A stretch of DNA of 64,000 bases from Bryopsis sp. KO-2023 (Eukaryota; Chlorophyta; Ulvophyceae; Bryopsidales; Bryopsidaceae), in the NCBI GenBank assembly GCA_030272585.1, contig BSYQ01000011.1, positions 3,472,001 through 3,536,000 of the forward strand. The letters are read 5' to 3'. The notes beneath the pieces are model-generated. The model saw only the letters and a list, made by a program, of their open reading frames with translations, made no database searches and was not told where the DNA came from. Each line of letters starts with the position of its first letter. The first letter of the stretch is position 1. Made by a program: the position numbers and the translations under genes. Shown here one piece after another: positions 41,915-51,150 of this stretch.

Positions 41915-42802
41915 GTGAAAGAATACGTGCGTCGGTGTGTGAACTGTCAGCTGGTGGAACCAAGGAGAGGGCCAGGTCGCATTGAACCAATGGTTGTGCG
42001 TTCAGTTTGGCAAGTGTTGGAGGTGGATTACTGCGTTGGAATGCCACGATCGCAAGCTGGGAATGTCGCGTTATTGACGCTGGTGGATTGTGCCAGTGGC
42101 TATGTTATCGCGGAGGCAACCCCAAACTATGACAGTACCACGGCGGCTCAATTTCTGCTGAAGCGAGTGTTCCTCGTTTTTGGAACACCACAGGTGCTGT
42201 ATTCGGATAATGGGTCGCATTTTCAAGGTGAAGTCGCTGATCTGGTCGCAAAGCTGGGGATCAAACAAAAGAAATCGATTCCTTACAGGGCTGAAAGTCA
42301 TGGAAAAGTGGAGAATGCACACCATTTGATTTTGGAGCGATTGCGTCGATACAATGTCACGAACGAAAACTGGGATCAGTACGTTGCAGCAGCGTGTTTT
42401 GCCATCAATACCAGGCAAACGGAGACATATGTTCATTCGCCATTGGAGTTGATGTGTGGGTTGAAACCAAGACTCCCAGGAGAAGTGTGGATGGCAGAAA
42501 ATGGAGTGGCAGTTCCAGTGATGGAAGTGAGAAAAGAATTGGGCTGCTTGGGATTGATTCGAGACCATGCACTGGATGTCATGAGTGAGAAAAGGGACCA
42601 ATGGGCCAAGAATAGTGCTTATGGAAGCACAGAGCAGATCAAGCAAGGAGATCAAGTCATGGTACTGACTGATCCAAAATACAGGAGCAAGGTGGAGGTC
42701 TACTGGAGAGGGCCATACGAGGTTGAGTGGGTTGGAGAGCGAGGAGCGGTACGTGTAAAGGGTAAGTTGTTTGCTGATTGGCAAATAAAAACGTTGAAGT
42801 AA
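41915..42802 (+). CDS. Integrase of retrotransposon A (after the internal stop)
   Basis: Same frame as the preceding ORF. Completes the HHCC domain (CVNCQ) and has the DDE core: VDYCVG, YSDNGSHF and GKVENAHH, followed by a GPY/F-type module (YWRGPYEVEWVGERG). No chromodomain, unlike element B. It ends with TAA just upstream of the 3' untranslated part. With the TAG in place no full Pol can be made unless the stop is read through. Confidence 0.88.
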   Translation: MKEYVRRCVNCQLVEPRRGPGRIEPMVVRSVWQVLEVDYCVGMPRSQAGNVALLTLVDCASGYVIAEATPNYDSTTAAQFLLKRVFLVFGTPQVLYSDNGSHFQGEVADLVAKLGIKQKKSIPYRAESHGKVENAHHLILERLRRYNVTNENWDQYVAAACFAINTRQTETYVHSPLELMCGLKPRLPGEVWMAENGVAVPVMEVRKELGCLGLIRDHALDVMSEKRDQWAKNSAYGSTEQIKQGDQVMVLTDPKYRSKVEVYWRGPYEVEWVGERGAVRVKGKLFADWQIKTLK

Positions 42803-43100
42803 GGCACTTTTCAAACTGTTTTTTTTGAGTGAGTAATGTTGAGTGGAAAAAGGTGAAGTGGGGAAGTTGTTTTTTTGATGAAGGAGTGAAATGGAACGAA
42901 TGGGTAGGCAAGGAATTTGTATGGGTTTTTGTTTATCAACTCTGTGAGGGATGATATCATGTCAGTGAACAATGTTGTTTTACAAAAGGCTGAACTGAGG
43001 GAAGGAAAAGTTTGGGAATGGTGGAGTTTTTCGAAAAGATATTGGACTATGGGTTTTAAAGGCAATCGTGAGGGCACGATTAAGCATCGTGGGGGAGGCC
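42803..43100 (+). other. 3' untranslated part of retrotransposon A
   Basis: About 300 bp, rich in G and T on this strand, ending in the purine tract before the 3' LTR. No ORF recognised. Confidence 0.7.
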
Positions 43101-43264
43101 TGTAGGAGAGAAGTGGTTGTATGACTCAGTTGGGAGGGTTAGGATTGTGAGTGGTCAGGAAGAAGGACAGTTAGAGTTTGGTTACTGTCATGTCGAATTG
43201 GGAAGTATTAAATGTGGACCAGCGAACAGATGTTTGTAAGATTTTGACACAGTCTTATCATTTA
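43101..43264 (+). repeat. 3' LTR of retrotransposon A
   Basis: 164 bp, no difference seen from 25413-25576, followed by the GATGT duplication and host sequence. Confidence 0.88.
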
Positions 43265-43440
43265 GATGTAAGTGTCATCCATCGCTGATGGAGCGTTTTT
43301 GTCGGCGTACAGTTTGGAGGGATTGATTTCTTGTTCTAATTTCCAGAAAACCCCCTATCCAAGGAACCCAGCAATCCCCAAGGTGAACAGAATCGTTATG
43401 ATCGGAAACCTTGCCACCACTCGCTGTGAGCGCTCTAGTG
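43265..43440 (-). pseudogene. Patched/NPC1-type protein fragment, 5' portion (right of retrotransposon A)
   Basis: On the minus strand: ERSQRVVARFPIITILFTLG (the first membrane helix of Patched-type proteins), an in-frame TAG, then LEQEINPSKLYADKNAPSAM, which fits the conserved segment after helix 1. The exon is cut at ACATC (the A target site) and resumes at 25412 with KDYYG. The upstream open frame (to 43681) overlaps an MnmG fragment on the other strand and is probably not part of this gene. Confidence 0.65.
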
Positions 43441-43494
43441 CTTCGCTCGCGAGAGGGCTTTGGGGATCCCACGGAGTCGCGTCGACAATCTCCA

Positions 43495-45730
43495 GAAACG
43501 ATTGCGTTCGTCTTCCCTCTTCGAAAGCAACAACTGCTGCTGCATTCGTCGAGCATGCACAGTCAGTGTGCTGGGGGTTTTCGGAGCCCAGGGCTTTTCG
43601 ACAGGGTTGCCGGAGAGGCTGCAGAAGGCGCTCCTGCACACTCTCCCTGGATTGGAAAAGTGCAAAATGCTGAGGGCCCATGCTGGTGGAGTACGATTAC
43701 ATGCCGGTGTATCAATGCAGCCACACGCTAGAAACCAAAAAAACTTTAGGACCTTTCTTCAGCGAACAAGAGGTGTTTGGATATAAGAATAATGAACAAT
43801 TTGTTTTTCTTTTTTGAAGGTTATTCATATGTATGCCTGACAAGGATTTCCAGACTGGCTAGATAAAATCCCACGTCGAAGCCAGCAAGCACGCAGTTGG
43901 AAAGCCGCTCCTGCTAGAAGCTTTGTGGGAACTCTGTTCTGGAGATGGTTTTTGCCATCCTATGAAAGTCAAGGAAGAGGTAACAGATGCATGTAAAAAA
44001 AAGCCCCAAAAATTGTGAAGAGGTGTATATTTGGCCACAGAGTCGAATTTGAATTCGACGCATGTACATTGAAATATGGTGCAAGCTGGTGCTGCTTTTT
44101 CTGGTTCATTGAATTCTTGTCGAGTGGGGGATAGGTTGGCGATGTTTTTTTTGCGAGGTTTTTTATTTTTCTTTTATTTTTCCGACAGGTTTATATGGTG
44201 TCGACCCTCGAGACACGACTTTTGAGTTAGTGAAGGAGCATGCCAATTTCATAAGAAAGGTGCGGTGTCCCCCCCCAAGAAAAATCCAAAAATCCAATAA
44301 ATCCAAGTGTATACTTTTTTTTTCATGAGTGCTTTCACAAACAAGGTAATAATATCCTTGCGTATGTGAATGCATGGTTTTTCGTCTTCCCCCCCCCCAA
44401 AAAAAAAAAACCCAAGAAATTTACTTGAACTAAAAGCAGAAATACATCCATCAATTGATGTACACAGGTAAACAACGCTCAAGCCCCTGGGGAAGACTGC
44501 ACAACGGGCTGCTGGGTTCCACACACTCGAGGCCAGCACAGGATTTGCATTCCAGCACCGCACGCCTGCAAAACTTACTGGGAAATGCCCGACAAGGATT
44601 TGGACACCAAGCAATGATTAAAGTGTGGGTTGTGGTGTACAAAGGGACACGAAGAAGCGGCAGCTCAGAGCTTGATTGCGGGGATCAATGCTGCAAGGCA
44701 AGCCCAGGGTTTGTCGGAGTTTGAGTTGTACACGGGGACTCTTATCAACGATTTGGCCACAAAAGACCTTCGAGAGCCCTACAGGATGTTGACCAGCAGA
44801 TCGAAATATGGTTTGATGCTACAGTCAGACAATGCAGACGAAAGGCTGACGCCTCTCGATCGAGAAATTGGCCAGGTGGGATGATGTTCAATGGGAAAAA
44901 TTCCAAACCAAACAGGTAAGTGTGGTGGCCGATGGAAAAGTTTTGAGTTTTTGTTCGAAAGGCAATCCGACTGCTTAACCGATCGGAAAGAGATCTTTGA
45001 GGTGTATTGGGGATTTAGCGTAAATGAGGGTTGATCTGAAAAGGGGGAGGGGTAGCGACAGTCCAAACCTTTTTTATTCTTCATTCAATCAACGTGATTT
45101 TGGTTTCTGTTGCCAACAGGACAGAATGGCAAAGCCTCCACCAAAGGCTGCAGCCGCTCCTCGTGTTTGGTCACTTTGGAGGAATTGCTGAGGTGGCTTC
45201 ATGTGCACCCTGGGATTGTCGATGAGTATGACATGGGCCCTCCTGTGGTGAACTTCCGGTACTGCATCCTGATGCATTGTGGTTGTGTTGCTTTTGTTGA
45301 GATTGCTGGGCTGTTTTCATTTTTGCCCTTGCAATGGAGAGCCAACCAACCAGGTTGTAAGGGTTGGATTTGGTGGGTTTCATCTTGTGTGCAGAGCGAA
45401 GCTTTGAATCACTTGGAGGAGTCTGTGGAGATCAACACAAAATACGAAGGTTTCATCAAGCGCCAGAAGAAACATTTGGAAAAGTGCAGGGGAAGAGGGG
45501 GAAAAAGATTCCTGACAACATTGACGACTCGACCATTCAAACGCTGTCGATGGAGACCATTCACATGGAGCTGCTGATGGATGTGTGGAAGTTTCTGTCT
45601 TTGCAGATTCGACCGAGGAAAATCGGACAAGCTTATATGATTGGTGGCGTGAATCTGGCTTATATCAGCTCCCCTGTTGGTGAAATGCCTCGTGGTCGGC
45701 CCGAGTTTGTTGACGAATTATCTGGTTTTT
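43495..45730 (+). pseudogene. MnmG/GidA (MTO1-type) tRNA-modification enzyme, degenerate C-terminal part
   Basis: Blocks in order: [14 protein letters not shown] with [11 protein letters not shown] (43585-43680), then in another frame [26 protein letters not shown] (43680-43800); [20 protein letters not shown] to [18 protein letters not shown] and [15 protein letters not shown] (44641-44880), then in another frame [26 protein letters not shown] (45155-45215); NTKYEGFIKRQKKHLEK (45430-45485), then in another frame KKIPDNIDDSTIQTL and IRPRKIGQAYMIGG. All are conserved MnmG segments, which with MnmE makes 5-carboxymethylaminomethyl-uridine in organellar or bacterial tRNA. The FAD-binding N-terminus is missing and at least four frame changes occur, mostly at G- or A-runs. 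Confidence 0.8.
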
Positions 45731-45744
45731 GGGGAAAGACCAAC

Positions 45745-46342
45745 CTCCAGAAACCGAAGCGGTTGATGACGTGACGGAATACATCACGGACTCCGAGGAC
45801 TTAATAAGAGGCTACAAGAGTTTTGGCGATTTGGTGGGGAGACTCACGAACGTGGTTCGCGGGATATCAGAGAGCAAGGGCAGAACTCCTGAATCTAAAC
45901 CGGTGGACCCTCCCAAGGCCCCACAGACGGATCCTCTGAGGGATGGACCAGCTCAGCGGCCTCACCCTGCTTATGTGGGGGGGCCAAGGTACCCATATTA
46001 CCCTGGGGGTCAAGGGGGCATGATGCCAGACATGGGAATGGGAGTAGGGGGTTTGGGTGGGGGAAGGATGGGGGGTAGAATGCATGTGGGGCCCAATGAC
46101 CCTATGTTTCGGGGCGGGGTGTGGCACCCTGGAATGCCAGGAAGGCCAGGGCGCTGTGTCCCAAGATTTGATCCGATTGCACCTTTGGGACTGCCGGGTC
46201 AAGGCCAGAAGACTTCCAGCGGGGAGAACCATTCAGAGGGGAGCCACGATTTCTCGATCCTGACATGGAGCAGTTGGGCCCTGGTTTGGGTCCTGACTCT
46301 GACAGGATTTGGGTGAATTTCTGGGATGGGTCGGAGGACTGA
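45745..46342 (+). pseudogene. PI31-like proteasome regulator, C-terminal fragment
   Basis: Open from about 45745: EAVDDVTEYITDSEDLIRGY, then a Gly/Pro/Met-rich stretch with HVGPNDPMFRGG, WHPGMPGRPG and RFDPIAPLG, which parallels the C-terminal half of PSMF1/PI31 (VGPNHPLF, RFDPFGP). Near 46215 a G-run shifts the frame; the alternative frame continues EPRFLDPDMEQLGPGLGP and ends with TGA at 46340. No N-terminal FP domain is seen; the fragment begins inside the end of the MnmG fragment. PI31 binds the 20S proteasome. Confidence 0.6.
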
Positions 46343-47768
46343 ACATGAAATTAGATATTCAGATATTCCTTCTCGGTTTTGTTTTCGAGTTTGCTTTAAA
46401 TGATGAGAATGTGCAGTCTTTTGGAAATGCACTTGGAAATGCAGTACAGACTAGAAAAGAAAGAAACAGAGCGACTCTGTCAGCCACAGAAAAGTGTATG
46501 TTTTGCTTCGCCTGCCAATAGTTTCTTTTAGCAGTTTATCTTGATTTCTTGGGATTCTTTGCGTCAACAAATTTCTTGTCTCAGGTGACATGGGATACAC
46601 AAGTGCAAGTTGTATTTTCGGGTAGGAGCAAAGAGCTTTTGCAGAGGTACCTTTTTTTTGGAGAGAATGGCAAAAGAGCTTGTTTCTAAATCAAGGGAAC
46701 AACAATATTCTGGGAAAAATAAAAGAGAGGATATCCTCGTTTGCTGGCAATCAAATGAAGTGAATCAGGAATTTAGGGTATTGTTTAGTGGGCTTCAAGT
46801 ACCTTCGTTGTTGTGTAGAGAATTTTCCAACAATAAAACTGACATCGCCTCTCTTTTCATCGCATAAACGGGGGCACAACATCGCCCAACAGAACATCGC
46901 GTAAACGGTGCCAACCAGTCGCACAGCCGTGCGATGTCGCGCATACTATATGCGCTGTGGATAAAAGATTGTGCGAGGGTGTGTCAAAAACACAAAAATT
47001 GTTCGGATGGTGTGATCACAGCAGGTCGTTGATGGGGCGCCTTTCATCTTGCTCCCGGGCTCACCCTCGTCTCAACGCTCGCAGGTCACTCCGGCGGTGG
47101 CCAATGTAGGGCCACCGTCACATCGGAGGCAGGGGAGGAAACTTAAGTCACCGAGTTACCGGGCACCGCGCGACGAGCGCGTGCTCCACCTTTGAGCTGG
47201 ATCATCGAACTCATCCCGGATCAGAGATCATTCTTAATCCGCGGGATTAGGATACTGGGAGTGCATCACACTCGGTTACAGTCCTGACATGGCGTGTCGG
47301 GTCGCTTGATTAGACGGATGTTAAATGTTTCCTCCTGACGTCATTGGTTTCGTGGGGGATCATGCGGGATGATGCGATTTCCAGACGCACGTGGATCATC
47401 CGATCAGTTGATTTGATCTTGATCCCCGTAATCCAGGATTGAATTTTAGCCCCCGTCGACAGCGAAACGCTGCGCAGCGAGCAGCGTTTTTCAAGTTGGT
47501 GCAACATTTTTCCAGTTATTGGTGTGTGGATTGTGAGTCACCGATTCTGTTTGTGACTTTTCTTGCTGGCGCATCGCAATGGGGCGCATCATTGGCTTGG
47601 CGGACGATTCGATAGTTTCCGTTTGGGAGGACGGTTCGATAGGCGAGCTTGGGGATTTTTTGCGCTTGGGTTTCTGGCTGGCTGATGGCGAAGCGGAGAC
47701 AGGTGTTTTGTAAATGATGTTTGGTTGTTTGTTTGTTTTGGATTGACATCTCCTCCACAATGTAAATG
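46343..47768. other. Intergenic DNA with a tRNA-derived SINE-like block
   Basis: No protein gene. About 46860-47215 on the minus strand resembles a tRNA-derived SINE: CAGCTCAAAGGTGGAGC as D arm/A box, GCGCTCGTCGCGC as an anticodon arm (anticodon CGT by position) and a degenerate T arm, followed by a GC-rich body. Ends and target duplications were not found. Confidence 0.35.
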
Positions 47769-47773
47769 AAATG

Positions 47774-48270
47774 TGTAGTTTCCTGGTGAACATTATGCGC
47801 AGAGTCGGAGAAGGGGTGGCGGACGGTTCAGTTTCGAGAGAGAGAGACACGCAGAGTCGCGTCGACACGAACACGCACAATCGTAGGGGCTTCCAACAGC
47901 CAACCGTCTCAACACAAACTTCGAATAAACACAGAAACCGTTACAAAACACAGCGAAACTAGTCCCCCTAATATACCCCAGCCTGGGTATCCGAAACGCC
48001 ACCCTGCATCACCACTCACGAACACAAACCCACGACTCACTCGCCTGTCACCCCAGACGCCAGAAAAACGCCCCCTCGCAAACACTAACGGCCACACGCC
48101 CCCAGGCGCCAGAAACGGAGACGTCGCCCGACCTGCCAAAACTCGCGCTTTGGCCGATGACTAAAAAGTGTGTCAACCAGACGATGCAAAAACCAGAATC
48201 TACTCAACTGTCCCAGCTAAACACTAAACAATCAAACAGATTCGACTGAAAGATGCCCCTCCAAACCACA
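47774..48270 (-). repeat. 3' LTR of retrotransposon C
   Basis: 497 bp reading TGTGGTTTGG...AAACTACA on the minus strand; its ORF shadows translate identically to those of the other LTR. A purine-rich stretch (GGGTAGCAGGTGGGCACA) precedes it. Confidence 0.95.
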
Positions 48271-48318
48271 TGTGCCCACCTGCTACCCACTGTGCAAAAA
48301 AACTCCAAGAATAAAAAA

Positions 48319-51150
48319 TCAGAAGAATAGTTTGAGAAAATCAGAGTGGATTATGATCCTCCGACCATCCTCCAGATTCACCCCATACCGAGTGTCACTA
48401 ATGATCTCCGCGATGCGGCCAGGGCCAACCCACAGCGGACGAAGCTTCCCGCGCATCATCGACGATCGTGTGAGATCATAAACCCAAACCTGCTGCCCCA
48501 GGCGATAGTGCACTCGAGTGCTCTTACGATGCCGATTCCAGTGCGCCCGGCGTTTTTCCATCCGATAACGAGCAGCGGCCCAGGCCTCCTCTCCAGCCTC
48601 CCAGGCATCGCGTGGGGTCATGCGTGTGACGTCACACATCATGGTGTTGCATGCGTCCTGCACGTCCGAGACGATTTCCCACCAGCGTGAGTGACCAGTG
48701 TCCACCAGCATACGCCTGAGTCGCTCAAGAACTTTCCTGTTCATCCTCTCCACAGCGCCATTTGCGCGGTGAACGTGGGGTGGGGTATAGATCATTGTCA
48801 CACTTCTTTCCCGAGCCCAGTCATTCAGTTTGCGGCCAGCGAACGAACTGGCGTTGTCGCACATAATGCGCCGCATCACTCCTCGATCCACACTCCATTT
48901 GTCTAGAGCTTGTAGTGCGTTTGCAGTGTTTGCTGCAGTGGAAAGGTGCAACTGTGAATAGCGAGTGAGGTTGTCCACAATGACGAAAATGTGAGAGTAG
49001 GGACCATTCTTTGAGAATGGGCCGAGGTAGTCGACAGAGATAAGATCGTTCGGGCGGAGGGGATCCTCCACATGTCGGAGTGGGAAACTCTGCTTCAGTG
49101 GGGCGAATTGTTGGCACGGTCGACATCCCTTGATACGGGTTTGAGCGAAAGACTTCGACAGTGGGATTTGTAATAATTTCGCCCTCTCCAAACACCCACT
49201 CAAACCTGGATGCCCGTGGTGGATGAGTTTCCACTCCTGATCGGTACAATTTTGGGGCATCACCACCATTGCACATGCCGCGACGATTGGTCGTGACAAC
49301 AAATCGGCGCCACGATTCACGTCGCCTGCAATAAATTCTACCTTCAGCAAAGGCTCATTAGAAAGCAGCCACGACCACAGGCGAGCCTCCCTTATGTCGG
49401 TAGTGGTTATATCCTGGCTCGCCAGCTTCGAGGCAAGCGCATGGTTATCGGTTTTGACGACCAAAGGTAAACTCCCACGGAATGATTTAGTGCGGGCGCA
49501 AGCCCACTTGAGTGCTCGAAATTCACCAAGGTAGGACGAAAAAGCTCCCTCGAGAACACAACTGCCTATATCTACCAGAAGGCGTTTCAGAACTCCATTT
49601 CGTTTCACACACGCATACAGAAGGTAACCTGCGTAACCCGGGGACCAGTCGGTTTCAATCTCGAAATGAGTGGCATCCGTTCCAGCCAAACACAGGTCGA
49701 GCTGCGCATCCAGTGCGCTGCCCAACACCTCCTGCACATCCCTTTCGACCTGGTTCCAATCCACGCTAGGGGCGTCCGCTGATTTGCACGACTTGATGTG
49801 CTCTCGCAATTTCCTGAGCACTCTCTCCAAATTAGGAATAGATCTTCGGCAACAAGACAAGATGCCCACAATTCTCTCTAACGATTTCAGGCTGCGCACT
49901 GGGCCAAGCTCGGCGCTCTTCTGCATTAGATAAGGCTTCAGTGACCACGAGCCACTGCGCAATTCGAACCCCAAAAAAGTGATGCGGTCTGTCACCCACA
50001 CCGCCTTCGAAAAGTTGACCTTTAGCCCATAATCACTCAAACGACCAAACAGTACTTCCAGGTTTTTCGCAAGCTCTTTTTTCGTCACACCCCCCACCAA
50101 CAGATCGTCAGCGTACTGAATCACCCCCAGGCCAGAGACGACCTCGCTTATTCGCTCGTTGAACAACGTGGCCGACCACAACCACCCCTGTGGGAGGCGC
50201 TGCCAGGCGTATCTTTTTTGATCCCAGGTGAAAGCAAAAAGGTGCTGCAGTTCCGACGACACAGGGATCGAAAAATAAGCGTCAGCAAGATCGATTTTCG
50301 CAAAATAACGCCACCTGGCGCGCACCTCCCATAGACGTCGCCATGAGTCCGCCTGTATCGTCTTCGGCTTTGAGGGATGCCTGAAATAGGCATTGAGGGA
50401 CCTGAAGTCGTTCGTCAGGCGAAAGCCTCCTGACGCCTTTGGCACAGGTAAGAGCGGACTGAGATATGCCTGGTCAGACACCGACAATGCGCGCAGATAA
50501 CCCAGCTTCAGGAACGCCTGGATCTGTGTGGCCACACCATGCCTGTCCGCCACCGACTCTGCGCCATATTCAGTGCGCGTGCCCCATTCAGTGGGAGTCA
50601 CGTGGGGCACCTCCTCCTTGCGAACTGTGAATCGCTCCATTGACGGAGTGATCGGGTGTGACGACAAGTCGCCAACGTCTGGATATTTTTCCAGTATGCC
50701 ACATTTGATTGTGTCTGAGTCGAGCTCGTCCAGGTCGTCGAAAACCCCAGTCACAGCGACCTTTGATTCGAGTGCTTTTTTAGGCTGCGTTTGATCAGGC
50801 AGTTCCATAGGGGCGGCGCTCCATATATTCAAAGCAGGAGTGCGAGGTGTGAGGTGCACCACAGTGCTGGTGGTATTCAGCACATCCAATCTGAGTTGGC
50901 CACTCATTGTGGTGGATATCCCTGAGATCAGCCCTGGCCTGTGCAGGGCACTCGAAATGGTGATCCCGCCAACAACCGTAACCGAGAAGGGGAGATATAC
51001 CTTTTTCCACGCATGAGGGGGAAGGAAGTGTGACTTGCCACAGAGGACCTGAATTTGGCGCGCGCCAACCTGCTTGAATCCCTTGCCTGTAGTATCCCAT
51101 AAACGCCTGAGTGATGTACGCCCCCCATCCTTGGGGGGCACCACTAGTTT
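48319..51150 (-). CDS. pol: Pol of retrotransposon C (RT, RNase H, integrase)
   Basis: About 940 residues, reached by -1 frameshift from gag. Reverse transcriptase: RLTNDFRSLNAYF, FAKIDLADAYFSIP, LPQGWLWSATLFNERI and a YADD box (QYADDLLVGG), instead of the FIDD/FVDD of elements A and B. RNase H: FEIETDWSPGYAGYLLYA and the late Asp in VNRGADLLSRP. Integrase: HHGHPGLSG...CRPCQ, VDYLGPFSKNG, CDNASSF and NGAVERMNRKVLERL, then a basic C-terminal part. It belongs to a lineage distinct from A and B, with RT sequence nearer the LPQG/YXDD type of retrovirus-like elements. No chromodomain. Confidence 0.93.
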   Translation of the reverse strand, partial: KLVVPPKDGGRTSLRRLWDTTGKGFKQVGARQIQVLCGKSHFLPPHAWKKVYLPFSVTVVGGITISSALHRPGLISGISTTMSGQLRLDVLNTTSTVVHLTPRTPALNIWSAAPMELPDQTQPKKALESKVAVTGVFDDLDELDSDTIKCGILEKYPDVGDLSSHPITPSMERFTVRKEEVPHVTPTEWGTRTEYGAESVADRHGVATQIQAFLKLGYLRALSVSDQAYLSPLLPVPKASGGFRLTNDFRSLNAYFRHPSKPKTIQADSWRRLWEVRARWRYFAKIDLADAYFSIPVSSELQHLFAFTWDQKRYAWQRLPQGWLWSATLFNERISEVVSGLGVIQYADDLLVGGVTKKELAKNLEVLFGRLSDYGLKVNFSKAVWVTDRITFLGFELRSGSWSLKPYLMQKSAELGPVRSLKSLERIVGILSCCRRSIPNLERVLRKLREHIKSCKSADAPSVDWNQVERDVQEVLGSALDAQLDLCLAGTDATHFEIETDWSPGYAGYLLYACVKRNGVLKRLLVDIGSCVLEGAFSSYLGEFRALKWACARTKSFRGSLPLVVKTDNHALASKLASQDITTTDIREARLWSWLLSNEPLLKVEFIAGDVNRGADLLSRPIVAACAMVVMPQNCTDQEWKLIHHGHPGLSGCLERAKLLQIPLSKSFAQTRIKGCRPCQQFAPLKQSFPLRHVEDPLRPNDLISVDYLGPFSKNGPYSHIFVIVDNLTRYSQLHLSTAANTANALQALDKWSVDRGVMRRIMCDNASSFAGRKLNDWARERSVTMIYTPPHVHRANGAVERMNRKVLERLRRMLVDTGHSRWWEIVSDVQDACNTMMCDVTRMTPRDAWEAGEEAWAAARYRMEKRRAHWNRHRKSTRVHYRLGQQVWVYDLTRSSMMRGKLRPLWVGPGRIAEIISDTRYGVNLEDGRRIIIHSDFLKLFF

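Larger units (their letters stand above)
25413..43264 (+). mobile_element. LTR retrotransposon A (Ty3/gypsy type), host of nested elements
   Basis: Bounded by direct repeats of 164 bp (25413-25576, 43101-43264) and a 5-bp target duplication GATGT (25408-25412, 43265-43269). The host exon reads continuously if the element and one GATGT are removed, which confirms the borders. Net of nested insertions it is about 5.6 kb, with gag, protease, reverse transcriptase, RNase H and integrase in a single frame. Its leader is cut by element B and its gag-protease junction by a TIR element. A purine-rich tract (GTGGGGGAGGCC) lies just before the 3' LTR. Confidence 0.92.

Noticed and set aside
43355-43681. 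Minus-strand ORF as a complete Patched N-terminus starting at 43681
   Set aside because: Its first 80 codons lie opposite the MnmG fragment, which has strong family motifs on the plus strand; only the part below about 43440 fits Patched.
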